From the NCBI GenBank assembly GCA_017456285.1, contig JAFTJQ010000036.1, forward strand, positions 1 through 39,665: a stretch of 39,665 nucleotides of DNA, written 5' to 3'. The notes under the pieces were generated by a model. It worked only from the letters and a program-made list of their open reading frames with translations, ran no database searches and was not told the origin of the DNA. Shown piece by piece: positions 1 through 11,400 of this stretch. Position 1 is the stretch's first letter. Each line of letters starts with the position of its first letter. The DNA comes from Lentisphaeria bacterium (GTDB lineage Bacteria > Verrucomicrobiota > Lentisphaeria > Victivallales > Victivallaceae). The translations under genes were made by a program, and so were the position numbers.

Positions 1-3000
1 AAATTAATTAGGGTTATGGTGTTGCCGTTATAACGTATGGTATCTGGAAGGGTCAAATCCACCTCTGCAACTCCGATAAAATTCAAAGTTACTGTACCAT
101 TATAGTAAATAACATCGTTTCCCCAGTTTGCTTCAAAAACAAAGGTATTTGCTTGACTTCCGCCGACAAGTGTATCATCACCCAAACCGCCATGAATGAT
201 ATTATCCACGCTGTCATTTGCCCAGATAATGTCATTACCGCTGCCGCCGTAAATGGTCATTTCACTGCCTGAATAATCAAACTTATTACTGGTTAAGTCA
301 ATAATATCATCGCCGTCGCCTGCTTGAATTTCTTTAATTTGAGCAAGTCGGCTATTGCTTTCACCAAAGTTATCAAATGAAGCACTGTAAATGTCATCAA
401 TAAATAACGCATCCCCGTTTTTGTCATTGGTTAAAAACAAACTGTTGCTATAACTTGACCCAACAAAAATATCACAAATCTTATTTTTCCCCTTGAGGAT
501 AACTTTAGCTTCGACATCAGCACTTCCCTGATATTCCGCCCTCATCAAACTCCCCCAAACACCATTTGTACGAGCCTGAAATTCCGTTTCAGAACTTTCA
601 GCAATGAAATATTCGGCTTTGGATAATTTACTGTTTTTTAATACGGAATCGCTCCAGACCACTGCCTTATCGTGTGTAACGGACTCGACACTCAAATAAT
701 AACCATCCTCTTTTCGGATAATTCTCACAATTTCTTCAGCATTCAAATACCGATAGCCATTATAAGCAATAGACCAAAGTTTATCTGCGGTATCGACCTC
801 AATTTTTCCTTTGAAATTACCTAATTCCTCGGCAAGTTTGACATTAATATCTTTCAAAGATTCAGCGGTAAACTTTATTACGCTATCACCCAAATTATTG
901 AGAGAATTAAAGAGATAATCTGCATTATTATGCTCGCTTAAATCAAACTTAAATTCGCAATCATTGAAACGGAATTTATCTCCGATACTGATACTGTCTG
1001 ACAACTCAAAAACAGTATTTTGTGCTGTACCGTCGCTTAAAATTAATTTACCGCCCTGCTCGACTTTGCAGCTGTCAACCAATTTGCCACCATTAATTTC
1101 CAACACTTTGCCCTGCCCGACTTCGGCATTTGAAAGCATGTCGCCTTTAACCAGATAGTGATAATTTGCATTGCTATCGAACTCGATTTCGGTCTCAACA
1201 ATTTCTAAATTGATTGTATCTTGCGAATAATTGCTATACTCGGGGATAATTCCATCTCCTGAAACTACTGCATAAAATTTGAAATTTCCTGATAATTTTT
1301 CTGGAATACTCCACTCAAAACTGCCACTCGTGCTTGTTCCGATTAAACTACCGTCATAACCGCCCCCGTTGCGGTCATAATAGAAACTGACATTGACATT
1401 TTCGGGTAAAGCCGAAGTAATTTCAAGCGTAACTTTTCGTTCAAGAGAGTTATATTCAATTGCCAATTCGGGATTAATTGCCGACTGACTGAATGCAGAA
1501 ATTTCCATAGACTCATCGGTATAACTCAATTTAACGACATCGTTTTTATCGGCTTTAACTGCCAAAACTCTTGTGGTGCTGTCTGATTTGATTATTTCAA
1601 ACGCAACTGCTTCATCGTTAAGGCTTAACAAATAATTTTCATCGCTAATTTCACTTGCAGACGCTATTGACACAATAATAATTCCTGCCTCATCAATAAC
1701 CCACTGCTTATTTTGCACTGCCGGACTGGTGCGTCGCAGACTGAAAGTTGAAATCGGTTCTTCAGTAACGGCAGTTAACTCCTCGCCCCACATAATTGAA
1801 TGACTTTTGTCAAACCCGAACTTCATGCCGATTGAACGGGTCATACCGAAAAATTCCACTTCGCCCCAAGTTAAAATATAATCATTATTCGCAATACTGT
1901 CGTTACTGTACTGCAACAAGACATTAGATGAAACCGTATAGGATAAACCATATTGAGAATAATCTATCATGGTTGTTCCCGAAAGCGTAATCGTTTTTTT
2001 GGTAACCGTCATAGTTGATTCAATCGAGGCAATACCGAACATTAAATCAAAACCGCCTGAAATTTCAGCAACTCCATCAATCATGTCAATAGAAATATTA
2101 ACATCTGCTCCGCCGACAAAACCATCTAAAATCACCAAATCAGCAACTCCGTTAAGTTCTTTGGCACTTACTGAACCCTCCAAAGTTAATTGCAACAACG
2201 CAACATCTAAAATTTCCGGACCGAAAGAAAATTTCATTTTTCCACTAAGTTCCAATTTAGCAGGAGTTGCGATATTTTCTACTCCGCCCTCAATGCTGTT
2301 CAAGAAAAATCCGCTCGCACCCAAGGCAATATTAAGGTCATCTGCTCCTACCGAAATTGAATCAACTTTGCCATCATCAACTTCAAAACTCCCTGAAATT
2401 TCCGCACCCTTTAAGAATGAAAATTCGCAACTTACTTCGCCGCCCCAAGAGTTCTCCTCGGTATTAACCGAAATCGCACCTTTGATGAGATTAAAGCCTG
2501 CCCCCAGTGAAAAGTTTTCAAATCCCATTTCCCCTACTATATCAATTTTGAGCGAAGCAAAATCGTGCGGAGTAGTTAGTTTAATGTATTTTTCCTCTCC
2601 GCTCTCTTCATCACTTGAGCCGAAGTCAACAACCAATTTCGGGCGATCATCAGCGGAAGTTGTCGGATTAAAAATCGACAAAGCAATTTTGCTTCCAAGC
2701 TTAAATTCATAGTCACTCCCCGTATCCGTCACCGAAGCAGATAAATCAGACATTTCCGCTTTAATTCCAAAAAGTTCAAATGCCACATCATTGAAAGATA
2801 AGGCAAAAGTATTTTCATCTTCACTCTCATTAACTCGTCTCAAAACATACTCAATTACATCTGTCATAGAAAATTTATATTTATCTATATCTCCGGTAAT
2901 CAAGTCAGGAATAACCGTCATTGCCAAAACAACTTCTTGTACCATATTCACATTGTCTAATGCCTTGATAATAACTTCGGTTTTCCCATATCCGCTGGCA

Positions 3001-4928
3001 GAGTCAGGAATTTGTCCCACAATTCCTCTCAAAGTGCCGGTTGTTTCGTCAATAGCAATCCATGCGGGGTGATTGGAGATAGTATATCGCAAATTTTCTC
3101 CATCAAATATTTCAGAATTAAGATCAAGGGTAAAATTAGTTCCGCCTCGCATTACAGTTTTTCTTTCCGAAACCGCAGAAGCTGCAATTGTTAAGCAAAG
3201 TACATTGTCAGAAAAGAAACCTAATGAATACGATTTGCCCTTCACATTCAAAGGCGCATCAACTGTCAGATTCCCTAAAATGCTTCCGACACTATTTTTT
3301 ATAGTAATTGTTTTATCAAAAGCAGCGGCATTTCCTATTAAAGAATATGTGCCATTTGCCTGATTACTATTTACGGTAATGGTATATTTCCCGTTTTCGT
3401 CTGAAATTTTATCATAACGATTAATGAGAGCAGTTGATTTTTTATCTGCACGGTTACTTAAATTTAAATCTATAGTCCCATCATTTGTAATCAGTGTTTT
3501 AGTATTGTTGGTTAAATTGATTTCATTATGGAAAGAAACAACTGCATCACTTTTAATTGTCAAAACTCCGCCGTAAGCAGTCGTGTTGTAACTATCAAAA
3601 AAAATAACACTTTTATTAACAATAATTTCTCCACCGTTTGCTATCGGTGCATTAAAAACACCATCCCCATTGATAGTAAAACTTCCCATATTATCATCTT
3701 TTAGAGAATGATAATTATTTACATGGGTCTCGCAATTATTAACGATTAAAGTTCCACTATTGCGTAACGCTCTCTTGGTAGAAGTGCCAACAAAATCCAC
3801 ATCTTTTTCAAACGTAATCGCAGCATTGCTCGCAACATTTAGACTGCAACCCGCATTATTATCGACGCTGCAATTACCATAGACATCCAAAATTGCATTG
3901 TCTAAACTTGCTATGGAATTATCATCACCTGCAACAGACAATTTTCCGCCGCTATAAACATAAATACCGCTCCCTCTCTCAATATATGCCGAACCGCCTT
4001 GGTAAATATTTATATTATCTACACTTCCCGTAAACTGTCCTGATTCATAAACTTTGACATTATTTACATGAGATTCAGAATCATAAACATACATACTGCC
4101 CAATTCATATAAAGAAATATTAGTTGCTGTCGTTCCACTGGAAATATACACTTTCCCACTTGTTACATTCATATTTTGCAATATCCCGCCGGAAGTTTTC
4201 ACTTCACCGCCTGGACCGACATCAGTATTTTCTATAACTCCTCCGGAATACATTATTACTTGATTTCCAATTATCCCATCGCTAATTTTGCCGCCATCAT
4301 AAACGTATCCTCTGGCATCATTGTTTATTGATAAATTACTTCCATAATAAATATTTTTTGTCGGAGTATATTCCTCTATCCAAACCCCACTTGAAAAATA
4401 TGTTACAGTGGCATTATAATGAGCTGTAACCGCATTGGAAAAAGGATTATGAAGCACATTCGCACTTCCTTTATCTCCAACATAAACAGAACCCTTATAA
4501 TTGGTAACCTTGTCGGCTTTCCCATATATTTCAAGATAACCGCCGGCGGAAACATAAACTTCTCCAACCGCTCCGTCAGCACGGACAAAACACTCATCGC
4601 CACTGCCGAGTTCAAGATTTTCGATATAGTTACCCTTGCTGATCAATCCGCTATTTATATTGCCATAGTACACGCCAGCATCAGCTGAAGCATAAGTTAT
4701 TTTTGCTCCCGTAGAAGAAACAACTGTACCTCTCCATGGGTCATAAGTTATATTCTCAACTTTGCCACCGGATAAAACTTGTAATTCAGCCCCCCTGCTG
4801 ACAGTAATATTAGATACTGAACCATATTGAGAAACATACATAGACATGCCTGATTCCAGCACGATATCGCTTAACTCATCACCTGAAGATATTAGATTAC
4901 CATCTTTATAAATTTCTACAGTCGACAT
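1..4928 (-). CDS. Giant RTX/AIDA-repeat adhesin-like secreted protein (partial, C-terminus outside window)
   Basis: One uninterrupted reading frame runs from an ATG at 4928 to the window edge, about 1640 codons with no stop, so the 3' end is missing. A ribosome site (AGGAG, 4935-4939 on this strand) fixes the start. Residues ~1-420 are rich in short SGG-type repeats (for example SGGxIxNxxV units), like the AIDA repeats of passenger domains. Around residues 585-680 lies an Ig/cadherin-like (He_PIG-like) stretch containing WIAIDETTGTLRG. Residues ~1530-1605 carry RTX-type calcium-binding nonapeptides (AGDGDDII, GGSGNDII, GGLGDDTLVGG) followed by NTFVF, the usual end of an RTX block. There is no N-terminal signal peptide, which fits type I secretion by a C-terminal signal (inference). 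Probable role: surface or extracellular adhesin or matrix protein. Several long frames on the opposite strand here are shadows of this gene. Confidence 0.85.
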   Translation of the reverse strand, partial: MSTVEIYKDGNLISSGDELSDIVLESGMSMYVSQYGSVSNITVSRGAELQVLSGGKVENITYDPWRGTVVSSTGAKITYASADAGVYYGNINSGLISKGNYIENLELGSGDECFVRADGAVGEVYVSAGGYLEIYGKADKVTNYKGSVYVGDKGSANVLHNPFSNAVTAHYNATVTYFSSGVWIEEYTPTKNIYYGSNLSINNDARGYVYDGGKISDGIIGNQVIMYSGGVIENTDVGPGGEVKTSGGILQNMNVTSGKVYISSGTTATNISLYELGSMYVYDSESHVNNVKVYESGQFTGSVDNINIYQGGSAYIERGSGIYVYSGGKLSVAGDDNSIASLDNAILDVYGNCSVDNNAGCSLNVASNAAITFEKDVDFVGTSTKRALRNSGTLIVNNCETHVNNYHSLKDDNMGSFTINGDGVFNAPIANGGEIIVNKSVIFFDSYNTTAYGGVLTIKSDAVVSFHNEINLTNNTKTLITNDGTIDLNLSNRADKKSTALINRYDKISDENGKYTITVNSNQANGTYSLIGNAAAFDKTITIKNSVGSILGNLTVDAPLNVKGKSYSLGFFSDNVLCLTIAASAVSERKTVMRGGTNFTLDLNSEIFDGENLRYTISNHPAWIAIDETTGTLRGIVGQIPDSASGYGKTEVIIKALDNVNMVQEVVLAMTVIPDLITGDIDKYKFSMTDVIEYVLRRVNESEDENTFALSFNDVAFELFGIKAEMSDLSASVTDTGSDYEFKLGSKIALSIFNPTTSADDRPKLVVDFGSSDEESGEEKYIKLTTPHDFASLKIDIVGEMGFENFSLGAGFNLIKGAISVNTEENSWGGEVSCEFSFLKGAEISGSFEVDDGKVDSISVGADDLNIALGASGFFLNSIEGGVENIATPAKLELSGKMKFSFGPEILDVALLQLTLEGSVSAKELNGVADLVILDGFVGGADVNISIDMIDGVAEISGGFDLMFGIASIESTMTVTKKTITLSGTTMIDYSQYGLSYTVSSNVLLQYSNDSIANNDYILTWGEVEFFGMTRSIGMKFGFDKSHSIMWGEELTAVTEEPISTFSLRRTSPAVQNKQWVIDEAGIIIVSIASASEISDENYLLSLNDEAVAFEIIKSDSTTRVLAVKADKNDVVKLSYTDESMEISAFSQSAINPELAIEYNSLERKVTLEITSALPENVNVSFYYDRNGGGYDGSLIGTSTSGSFEWSIPEKLSGNFKFYAVVSGDGIIPEYSNYSQDTINLEIVETEIEFDSNANYHYLVKGDMLSNAEVGQGKVLEINGGKLVDSCKVEQGGKLILSDGTAQNTVFELSDSISIGDKFRFNDCEFKFDLSEHNNADYLFNSLNNLGDSVIKFTAESLKDINVKLAEELGNFKGKIEVDTADKLWSIAYNGYRYLNAEEIVRIIRKEDGYYLSVESVTHDKAVVWSDSVLKNSKLSKAEYFIAESSETEFQARTNGVWGSLMRAEYQGSADVEAKVILKGKNKICDIFVGSSYSNSLFLTNDKNGDALFIDDIYSASFDNFGESNSRLAQIKEIQAGDGDDIIDLTSNKFDYSGSEMTIYGGSGNDIIWANDSVDNIIHGGLGDDTLVGGSQANTFVFEANWGNDVIYYNGTVTLNFIGVAEVDLTLPDTIRYNGNTITLIN

Positions 4929-4934
4929 AATACA

Positions 4935-4939
4935 CTCCT
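4935..4939 (-). promoter_or_regulatory. Ribosome binding site of the RTX protein
   Basis: AGGAG on the minus strand, 6 bases before the ATG at 4928. It decides the start of a gene that has no signal peptide to mark its N-terminus. Confidence 0.7.
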
Positions 4940-5058
4940 ATAACATTAAAGACTGTCTTTTTTATATTTATCAAGGTTAATATAACTCCTTAAAAACCAA
5001 AAAGCAAGCAAATTTTTTATCAAACCACAAAAAAATATAAGTGTCCTATAAAATTAAG

Positions 5059-5257
5059 AATTAAGAATGCATCCTCCGTCGCCAAAGGCTATGGAGGACA
5101 GGAGAATTATAAATTATTGTAGGTGTCGCTCTTTAGAGCGACAAAGTGCGAGCCTGACGGCTCGTAGACTGGATGCTTCGTCGCTTTCGCTCCTCTGCAT
5201 GACGGTTATATATTGTGCCACGGAGGCAAAGACAAACCCAACTCGTCATTCAGAGAG
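5059..5257 (+). repeat. Intergenic modular repeat, copy R1
   Basis: This stretch matches 12937-13180 at most positions: both contain ATTAAGAATGCATCCTCCGTC, the CTATGGAGGACAGG block, ATTATAAATTATTGTAGGTG, a GTGCGAGCCTGA block, a GGATGCTTCGTCGC block, TATATTGTGCCACGGAG and AACTCGTCATTCAGAG. It includes the hairpin TCGCTCT-TTAG-AGCGA and lies between the divergently transcribed RTX gene and addB. A frame of 86 codons crosses it, but it is repeat sequence read in a chance frame, not a gene. The rest of the 456-base gap (4929-5384) holds AT-rich leader sequence for both neighbours. Confidence 0.85.
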
Positions 5258-5323
5258 AGAGATACTCGATTTTTTAATTATGAAATATTTAATAAAAATA
5301 TTTCTTAAAAGCCGTTTTTTTAT

Positions 5324-5351
5324 TTGACTTTTGAATTTTTCATGTTATTAT
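5324..5351 (+). promoter_or_regulatory. Probable promoter of the addB-addA-cca operon
   Basis: TTGACT, a 16-base spacer, then TATTAT, ending 33 bases before the addB start. It resembles a sigma-70 promoter with 5 of 6 matches in each box. Confidence 0.55.
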
Positions 5352-5384
5352 TTCAAATAGATAGTAAACATCAAAGGAAGCAAC

Positions 5385-8366
5385 ATGAATAATATGAAAA
5401 TTAAATCTTTACAGAAAAACAATAATAACTACAAAGTACTTTTAGAAGCAGTTACCGATTTGCTTACTGAAATTGCAGCTGAAGATCCGTCTCTCAAAAG
5501 CAATAGTTTAATCGACTTCAGCAAATATCTTTTTGTTTTACCCACGCAGGAAGCATCGCGTATTTTTCGAGAAAAAATTGCCGAACTTTTTGCACCTCAA
5601 GGCGGAGTTTTATCGCTTAATACAGTTTTACCTGAATATTTTATTTACAATCAAATTCCCAATAAACAATCACTCTCTCAAGAAAAAACTCTGGAAATAT
5701 GGTATCAAGTTTTAGATAAAATGCAAAACAACTTCGGTGAAAATATCTTCAAAAATAACATTTGGGATAGACAAAAAAACAATACCGCTTGGAAACTTGC
5801 TGTCTGCAAAATGTTCCAGCACTTACGGAAAGATATTGCTCTGGAACAAGGACTTAACTGCCGTGATTTTTATGATGAAAACAAAAATAAACCATGGGAT
5901 TCAGAGGCAGAGAGGAACTTCAGATTTGAAGAGTTTTTGCAGTATGAAGAAAAATTCATTGAACTTAAAACTGATAATTTCTGCGATGAAGCAGATCTGA
6001 TTTTGTGGAATATCAATCAAACGCAATTAACTGATAAAAATATCAAAAAAATTATTTTGCTTGACTGCTGTGAACTTAAAAAAAGTGTAATTAATTGCTT
6101 AAACAATCTAAAGGATGTCGAAATTGAATTGTACCTGAATGTCTCAAAAAGCGAACTTGGACTTTTTGACGAATTCGGACATGTAAAAATCGATGAAATA
6201 AGAAAAATTAAACTCAATTTGGACTTTGAAACACAAATAGCAGAATACGACAAGCCCATTGATATGGCTAAAAAAATTTATAATTTCATAAGTGACAGCT
6301 CAACGCAATCTTTGCCGTCATGTATCGGGGTGTTATCGTCTGAAATTATCCCCTATTTGGAATATTTGCTTAAAAACTCTGCTGATAATCAAATCAAAAT
6401 ATATTCGCCCCACAGTGCTAAATTAAGCACTTGTCCGTGGACAAATCTATTTCTGGAAATTTTGTCACTGAAAACTGATATTTATAATGTATCATTTGAA
6501 CAGACGGCAAAATTGATTCGTAATGGTTTAATCAGCAATTACTTATCTTGCAAAATTGAAAATTTTAACTACAAAAAACTTTTAGAAACTTTGGATAATT
6601 TGCAAGCAGATCACCTGCTTGACTCTTTCACAAATTTGGAAAAATTTGCAGAAAAAGATGAATTAGTCCTAAAAGTTTTAGCTGAAATAAAATCATGGAA
6701 TAACATTTTAAATAAAAATGATGACACGTTGATAGCGGCTTGGTCTATTTTAACTCAAATCGGCGAAGAAAATGATTTATCTAATTTAGATATTGACAAG
6801 TCCGAACAGGAACTTAACGAACTCAAAAAATTAATTACAGAATTTGCAAAATTGCAAGATGAAGAACTTAAACTTGAGTTGCTTAAATTTGCTTTGAGAG
6901 ATAAAGAATTGACTTTCAAAGGCGACAACGGCGAAGCAATTAACTTAGCAGGTTTTTTGGAACTCTCGTGGGCTGCGGATAAAAACCTTTTAATCGCCGG
7001 TATGAATGAGCAAAACTTCAACTGCTCGGAGTCAAATAACCTCTTTATCCCGGAAAAAGTCAGAGAAGCACTATCATTTACCTCGCAGAAAAACCGTCAT
7101 GCAACCGACATCTATCGCTTTTATGCTTTGACAAAAGCTCACAACTTGGGGATTATGATTGGCAGAAGCAACAATGCGGGCGATATTTTGAAGCCTGCCC
7201 GTTTGCTTTTCTACCTCGATGATGATGCTTTGATTAATAGTTGCAACTTGTTATTTTCAGGCAAATTATATGAAAATATTACCGATAAATCAAACAACAA
7301 AAATAAAGAATATTTCAAGTATTATCCCCACATTGCTGATTTGCAGAAAAACACTATAAGCGTTTCAAGTTTAAAAACTTATTTGGATTGCCCCTACAAG
7401 TTTTATTTGCAGGAAACTTATCGCAATCAAGAGATTAATGACCGCAATTCAGAATTGGAAAATAATCAAACAGGAACAATTATCCATGAAGTTTTGCGAG
7501 AAGGTCAAAACGACTTAAATTCCACTATAAGCGGGGAAAAACTTGAACGTCTTTTAGAGACTTCTATGAGAAAAAATTACGGAAACTTGCAGAATGCTTT
7601 AATTGAAATTCAAAAAGCCAATATGTTAAAAATATTGTTCAATTTTACAAGACACCATACTGAATATTTGCAAAATAAAGACAATTTCCATATCATTGCA
7701 ACGGAATTACCTTTCAAAATTCCTTTGGATAAATTTGTCGGCAACCAAAAGTTTGCCAATATCTTTTTTAAGGGGCAAATTGACCGAATCGATTACTTCG
7801 AGGAAGTCGATAATTTCGGAATAACTCGCAAGGTTATTCAATTATTAGATTACAAAACAACAACCAAAGAAAAAAATCCATTCACTTCGCATATTTCCAA
7901 GGTTACAAGCAAAGATGAATCCGAGTGGCGTAATTGGCAATTTTTTGAGTTAACTGATGACGGCATAGAACTTAATACTCGTTTCGGCAACACAGAAAAA
8001 ATTCCGGAAAAATGGTATTTTTCAGACGTGCAATTACCATTGTATGCGGCTATTATAAAAAATAATCCCGAACTCATTGAAGAGCAAATGAAAAAAATCG
8101 ACTGCAATTTCAATATTAATAACTATGAAATTAGAACGGCATATTTTACACTCTCGGCAAGTGAAGAACTGGGCGGTGAAAAAAGATTTTTCAAAGTAAA
8201 TTATTTTGTACAAGATGCCTTAACAATATTAGAAAAAGCTGCAACCAAAATATTTCTTGAACGAAAATTCTGGGAACCGAACTTCAATGCAAAATACAAA
8301 GCCGAGATATTGGAACTGCTCGGCAAAGTATCAATGGAAAATTTTGCAGAGCCGAACTTTAAATAA
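5385..8366 (+). CDS. addB: AddB-like PD-(D/E)XK nuclease subunit of a helicase-nuclease
   Basis: A 993-residue protein with the C-terminal nuclease layout of AddB/RexB: a LDCPYKFYLQ segment (Cys669), GTIIHEVLREG near residue 695, GQIDRID near 797 and LLDYKTTT near 820, which are the H, D and D-x-K elements of the RecB-type nuclease fold. The N-terminal half is a degenerate helicase-like region with no Walker A motif visible. With AddA it should unwind and resect double-strand breaks for RecA loading. The four-cysteine iron-sulfur staple of Bacillus AddB appears absent, since no cysteine occurs in the last ~40 residues. Two in-frame ATGs (5385, 5394) are possible; AGGA about 7 bases upstream favours 5385. 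The 42-base gap to addA implies one transcript. The family is clear, while the exact AddB versus RexB label is less so. Confidence 0.85.
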   Translation: MNNMKIKSLQKNNNNYKVLLEAVTDLLTEIAAEDPSLKSNSLIDFSKYLFVLPTQEASRIFREKIAELFAPQGGVLSLNTVLPEYFIYNQIPNKQSLSQEKTLEIWYQVLDKMQNNFGENIFKNNIWDRQKNNTAWKLAVCKMFQHLRKDIALEQGLNCRDFYDENKNKPWDSEAERNFRFEEFLQYEEKFIELKTDNFCDEADLILWNINQTQLTDKNIKKIILLDCCELKKSVINCLNNLKDVEIELYLNVSKSELGLFDEFGHVKIDEIRKIKLNLDFETQIAEYDKPIDMAKKIYNFISDSSTQSLPSCIGVLSSEIIPYLEYLLKNSADNQIKIYSPHSAKLSTCPWTNLFLEILSLKTDIYNVSFEQTAKLIRNGLISNYLSCKIENFNYKKLLETLDNLQADHLLDSFTNLEKFAEKDELVLKVLAEIKSWNNILNKNDDTLIAAWSILTQIGEENDLSNLDIDKSEQELNELKKLITEFAKLQDEELKLELLKFALRDKELTFKGDNGEAINLAGFLELSWAADKNLLIAGMNEQNFNCSESNNLFIPEKVREALSFTSQKNRHATDIYRFYALTKAHNLGIMIGRSNNAGDILKPARLLFYLDDDALINSCNLLFSGKLYENITDKSNNKNKEYFKYYPHIADLQKNTISVSSLKTYLDCPYKFYLQETYRNQEINDRNSELENNQTGTIIHEVLREGQNDLNSTISGEKLERLLETSMRKNYGNLQNALIEIQKANMLKILFNFTRHHTEYLQNKDNFHIIATELPFKIPLDKFVGNQKFANIFFKGQIDRIDYFEEVDNFGITRKVIQLLDYKTTTKEKNPFTSHISKVTSKDESEWRNWQFFELTDDGIELNTRFGNTEKIPEKWYFSDVQLPLYAAIIKNNPELIEEQMKKIDCNFNINNYEIRTAYFTLSASEELGGEKRFFKVNYFVQDALTILEKAATKIFLERKFWEPNFNAKYKAEILELLGKVSMENFAEPNFK

Positions 8367-8408
8367 GACAAAATAAAGATAATTTAGAAATAACGGAGAC
8401 AAGTAATA

Positions 8409-11400
8409 ATGACCGATAATACCACAATTCCATCTATGGCAATCAAAGCATCAGCAGGTTGCGGCAAAACTTACACTATGACATTGCGACTTTTAGCAAT
8501 GTTTATTAAAGAACGCAAATTGAATACAGATTTTTTTCATAGTGCAAATACCATGACTTTTACCAAAGCTGCAACGGCAGAAATTTACACTAAACTATTA
8601 GAGCATGTCTATAAAACACTCAAAAATAATAGTTACGATGAATTGAATTGCAACTTAAAAAAATTAGGATTTGATGTACCGGAAATTAATCGCGAGGAGA
8701 TGCTGGATATATTAAAAGAATTACTTTATCACATGAGCATTCTCAAAATTAATACCATTGACAGTTTTATGAATTTAGTAGTTCAAAGTTTCCCCTTTGA
8801 GCTCGGTTTGCCCGGCAATTGCACCATTGTCGATAGCGAGATGAAAAATTATTTAAAGAAAAAAATAATTCGCAAACTTTTCGGAAATAAATCCGATAAA
8901 GCATTAATCAAAATGATACAGGAAAGTTATCAATTGGCACAAACAGGCGAGAAAAATAAAAATATTTTTGATACGGTTGATAATTTGCTAAAAATGATGG
9001 ATGCTCTCTATATTAATCACCCGAACTTTGAAAATATTGCTTATCCCGATAAATTAGATAATGCGGCAATTAAAGCAAGGCAAAAACAATTGCAGCAAAA
9101 TGACTGTTTTACTATATGCGACAATCATTTTCAAGATATTAAGAAATATAAAAACAGCACCAAAAAAGAAGCATCCTTAAAAGAACTTTTAGATAAAATT
9201 GTCAATGGTAATTTGACAATAGATACTATTTTTTCTGTCAAAGAATTGGCAACTCTGCGTATTTTTTTCGCAAACTGGGAAGCATTACTGCAGGATAAGC
9301 CGATTGATGGCTATAAAACAGGCTGGCATTTCGCTCCGGTAAAAAAAGAATTTATTGCCATTTTGAGTTTGGCAAGAGATATTTTAATTACCCAAAGTGC
9401 AATCAAAGCAGAGGGAATTGTCGATATTTATAACAAATACCGAGAGCTCTACAAAGAGGAATTTTACGATAAAGGCTACATAACTTTTGAAGATTTACCG
9501 AAATTACTTGCCCCCAAAGATAATGATTGGGCTCAAGATGTTGCTTACCGTATGAATATCAAATGCAAGCACTGGCTGATTGATGAATTTCAAGACACCT
9601 CCAGACTGCAATGGCAGGTATTGAGCAACATGATGGGAATTGACGAGGAACGCAGTATATTTTTAGTCGGCGATACCAAACAGGCGATCTATTCTTGGCG
9701 AGCAGGCGACAAAAATCTTTTCGGCGAAGCAAGCGAGGAAATGATGTTAGATGCTTCACAATCTTTAGCAACATCCTATCGCTACGGCAACAATATCTGC
9801 AAAGCAATAAATCAGATTTTTAATCCTGAATATGTCAAAAAGCAAATAGATTTACCGCAAAATACAATCACTGAATGGAGTGATATTTTTGAAGAACATC
9901 AATCAAGTAAACCATACAAAAGTTTTTTCATTGCCAAGCAGGTGACAGCAAAAAATGCACTTGATACTTACGCAGAAATTATCTATTCAGAAATCAACAG
10001 ACTGGAAATTTTGCAAAAAGGCTACAGCTGTGCGATTTTAGTTAAAAACAACAATCACGGGATAGAGTTACAAAAAAAACTTTCAGAATTTGATAATTTA
10101 AAAAATAAAGTCGTTTGGGAAGGCAGCGAGAGTATTTCAGAAAATAATTTCTTAAAGGCAATCGCTTCGCTTTTGATATATCTGCAACACCCTGCATCGA
10201 CGATGCACTACGAACATGCTTCCATGGATATGGCAGTGCGACATCTCCTGCCGCAAAGCGAAGAGGAATTCCGCTCGCTGAATGAGGAATTAAATAATTA
10301 CGGTATCAGCCGCATAATTATCAAATTTATTGAGAAATTAAAATCTCTGCACCGAATTTACGGTGCTGATAATGCTGAAACTCAAGCGATTAGTGACTAT
10401 TTAACTTTAGCTAATCTCGATAACCTTTTAAGTGTAGCAAATGCTTTTGAACATCATAGTTCTCGCTGCGACACTCTCGAATTTGCTGAATTTATCAAGG
10501 CACATGAAAGCAGAAATGTGGCAGGAAGCGGCAAAATCAGAATGATGACGGTATTTGCCTCCAAAGGCTTAACCTTTGATTTTTGCTTCTATGCTGCTGA
10601 TTGTTCGACAGAAAAAATTAATGACATAGATTATAAACATCCTGATTATCTTTATGATACAGAGAATAAAAATCTTTTTTATCCATTTCGAAATGAACAT
10701 TTGACTTGTGACACAACTAAAAAATTGATTGATAAAAAATGCGAAGAAAAATCTTTTGAGTCTCTGTGTATTGCCTATGTTGCATTGACTCGTGCCAAAT
10801 ACGGAATGTATGCTCTGCTTAATACTAATGGCGATACTTACACTATTTCCAAATTTATCGCCGGATCTCTCAGCTTTGACGCAACTGCCACTTGCATTAT
10901 CGGTTTGGAAGACCTCTATGAAGACATGTCGAAGTGGCAAGCTGAATATCCGATTGAGCGAAATAAACAATCAGATGCAGAAAAAACAGAGAAAGTTTTA
11001 GAGTTCTCTTTTATTGACGAGTCAAGCGATAAAAGTAACCACTTGCGAAGAAAAAGAATCAACCCTTCCAAACTTGATGGAAGCGAACCGAGTGATTCAG
11101 GCAAAAAACGACTTTATTTCAACTTGCCGAAAGAAAACACCGCAAGCAATTTGGGCAATAAAGTGCATGAAATTTTAGCTCAAATTACCAATATCAACGA
11201 TTTTAAACTACCGGAAAATATCAACGATGAAGTAAAAATCAATATTCAAAATTGCATGGATAGCCCGGAAATTCGAGAACTTCTTACAAGTTCTAATACC
11301 AAGGACATTTGGCTTGAGAAAAAATTTGATTGTATCGTCAATAATTGCTGGGTCAGCGGTTGTTTCGACCGCGTAAATCTGATTCGAGACAAGTCAAATA

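Noticed and set aside
964-3363. Several plus-strand open frames of 60-247 codons
   Set aside because: They lie antisense to the continuous minus-strand RTX frame, have no ribosome sites and read as Ser/Pro/Thr/Ile-rich low-complexity protein, typical of shadows.
5067-5327. 86-codon frame starting MHPPSPK
   Set aside because: It is the R1 repeat read in a chance frame; the same sequence recurs in R2, where it forms the end of cca.
10569-10970. 133-codon minus-strand frame inside addA
   Set aside because: It overlaps conserved helicase motifs V and VI of addA on the other strand and resembles no protein.
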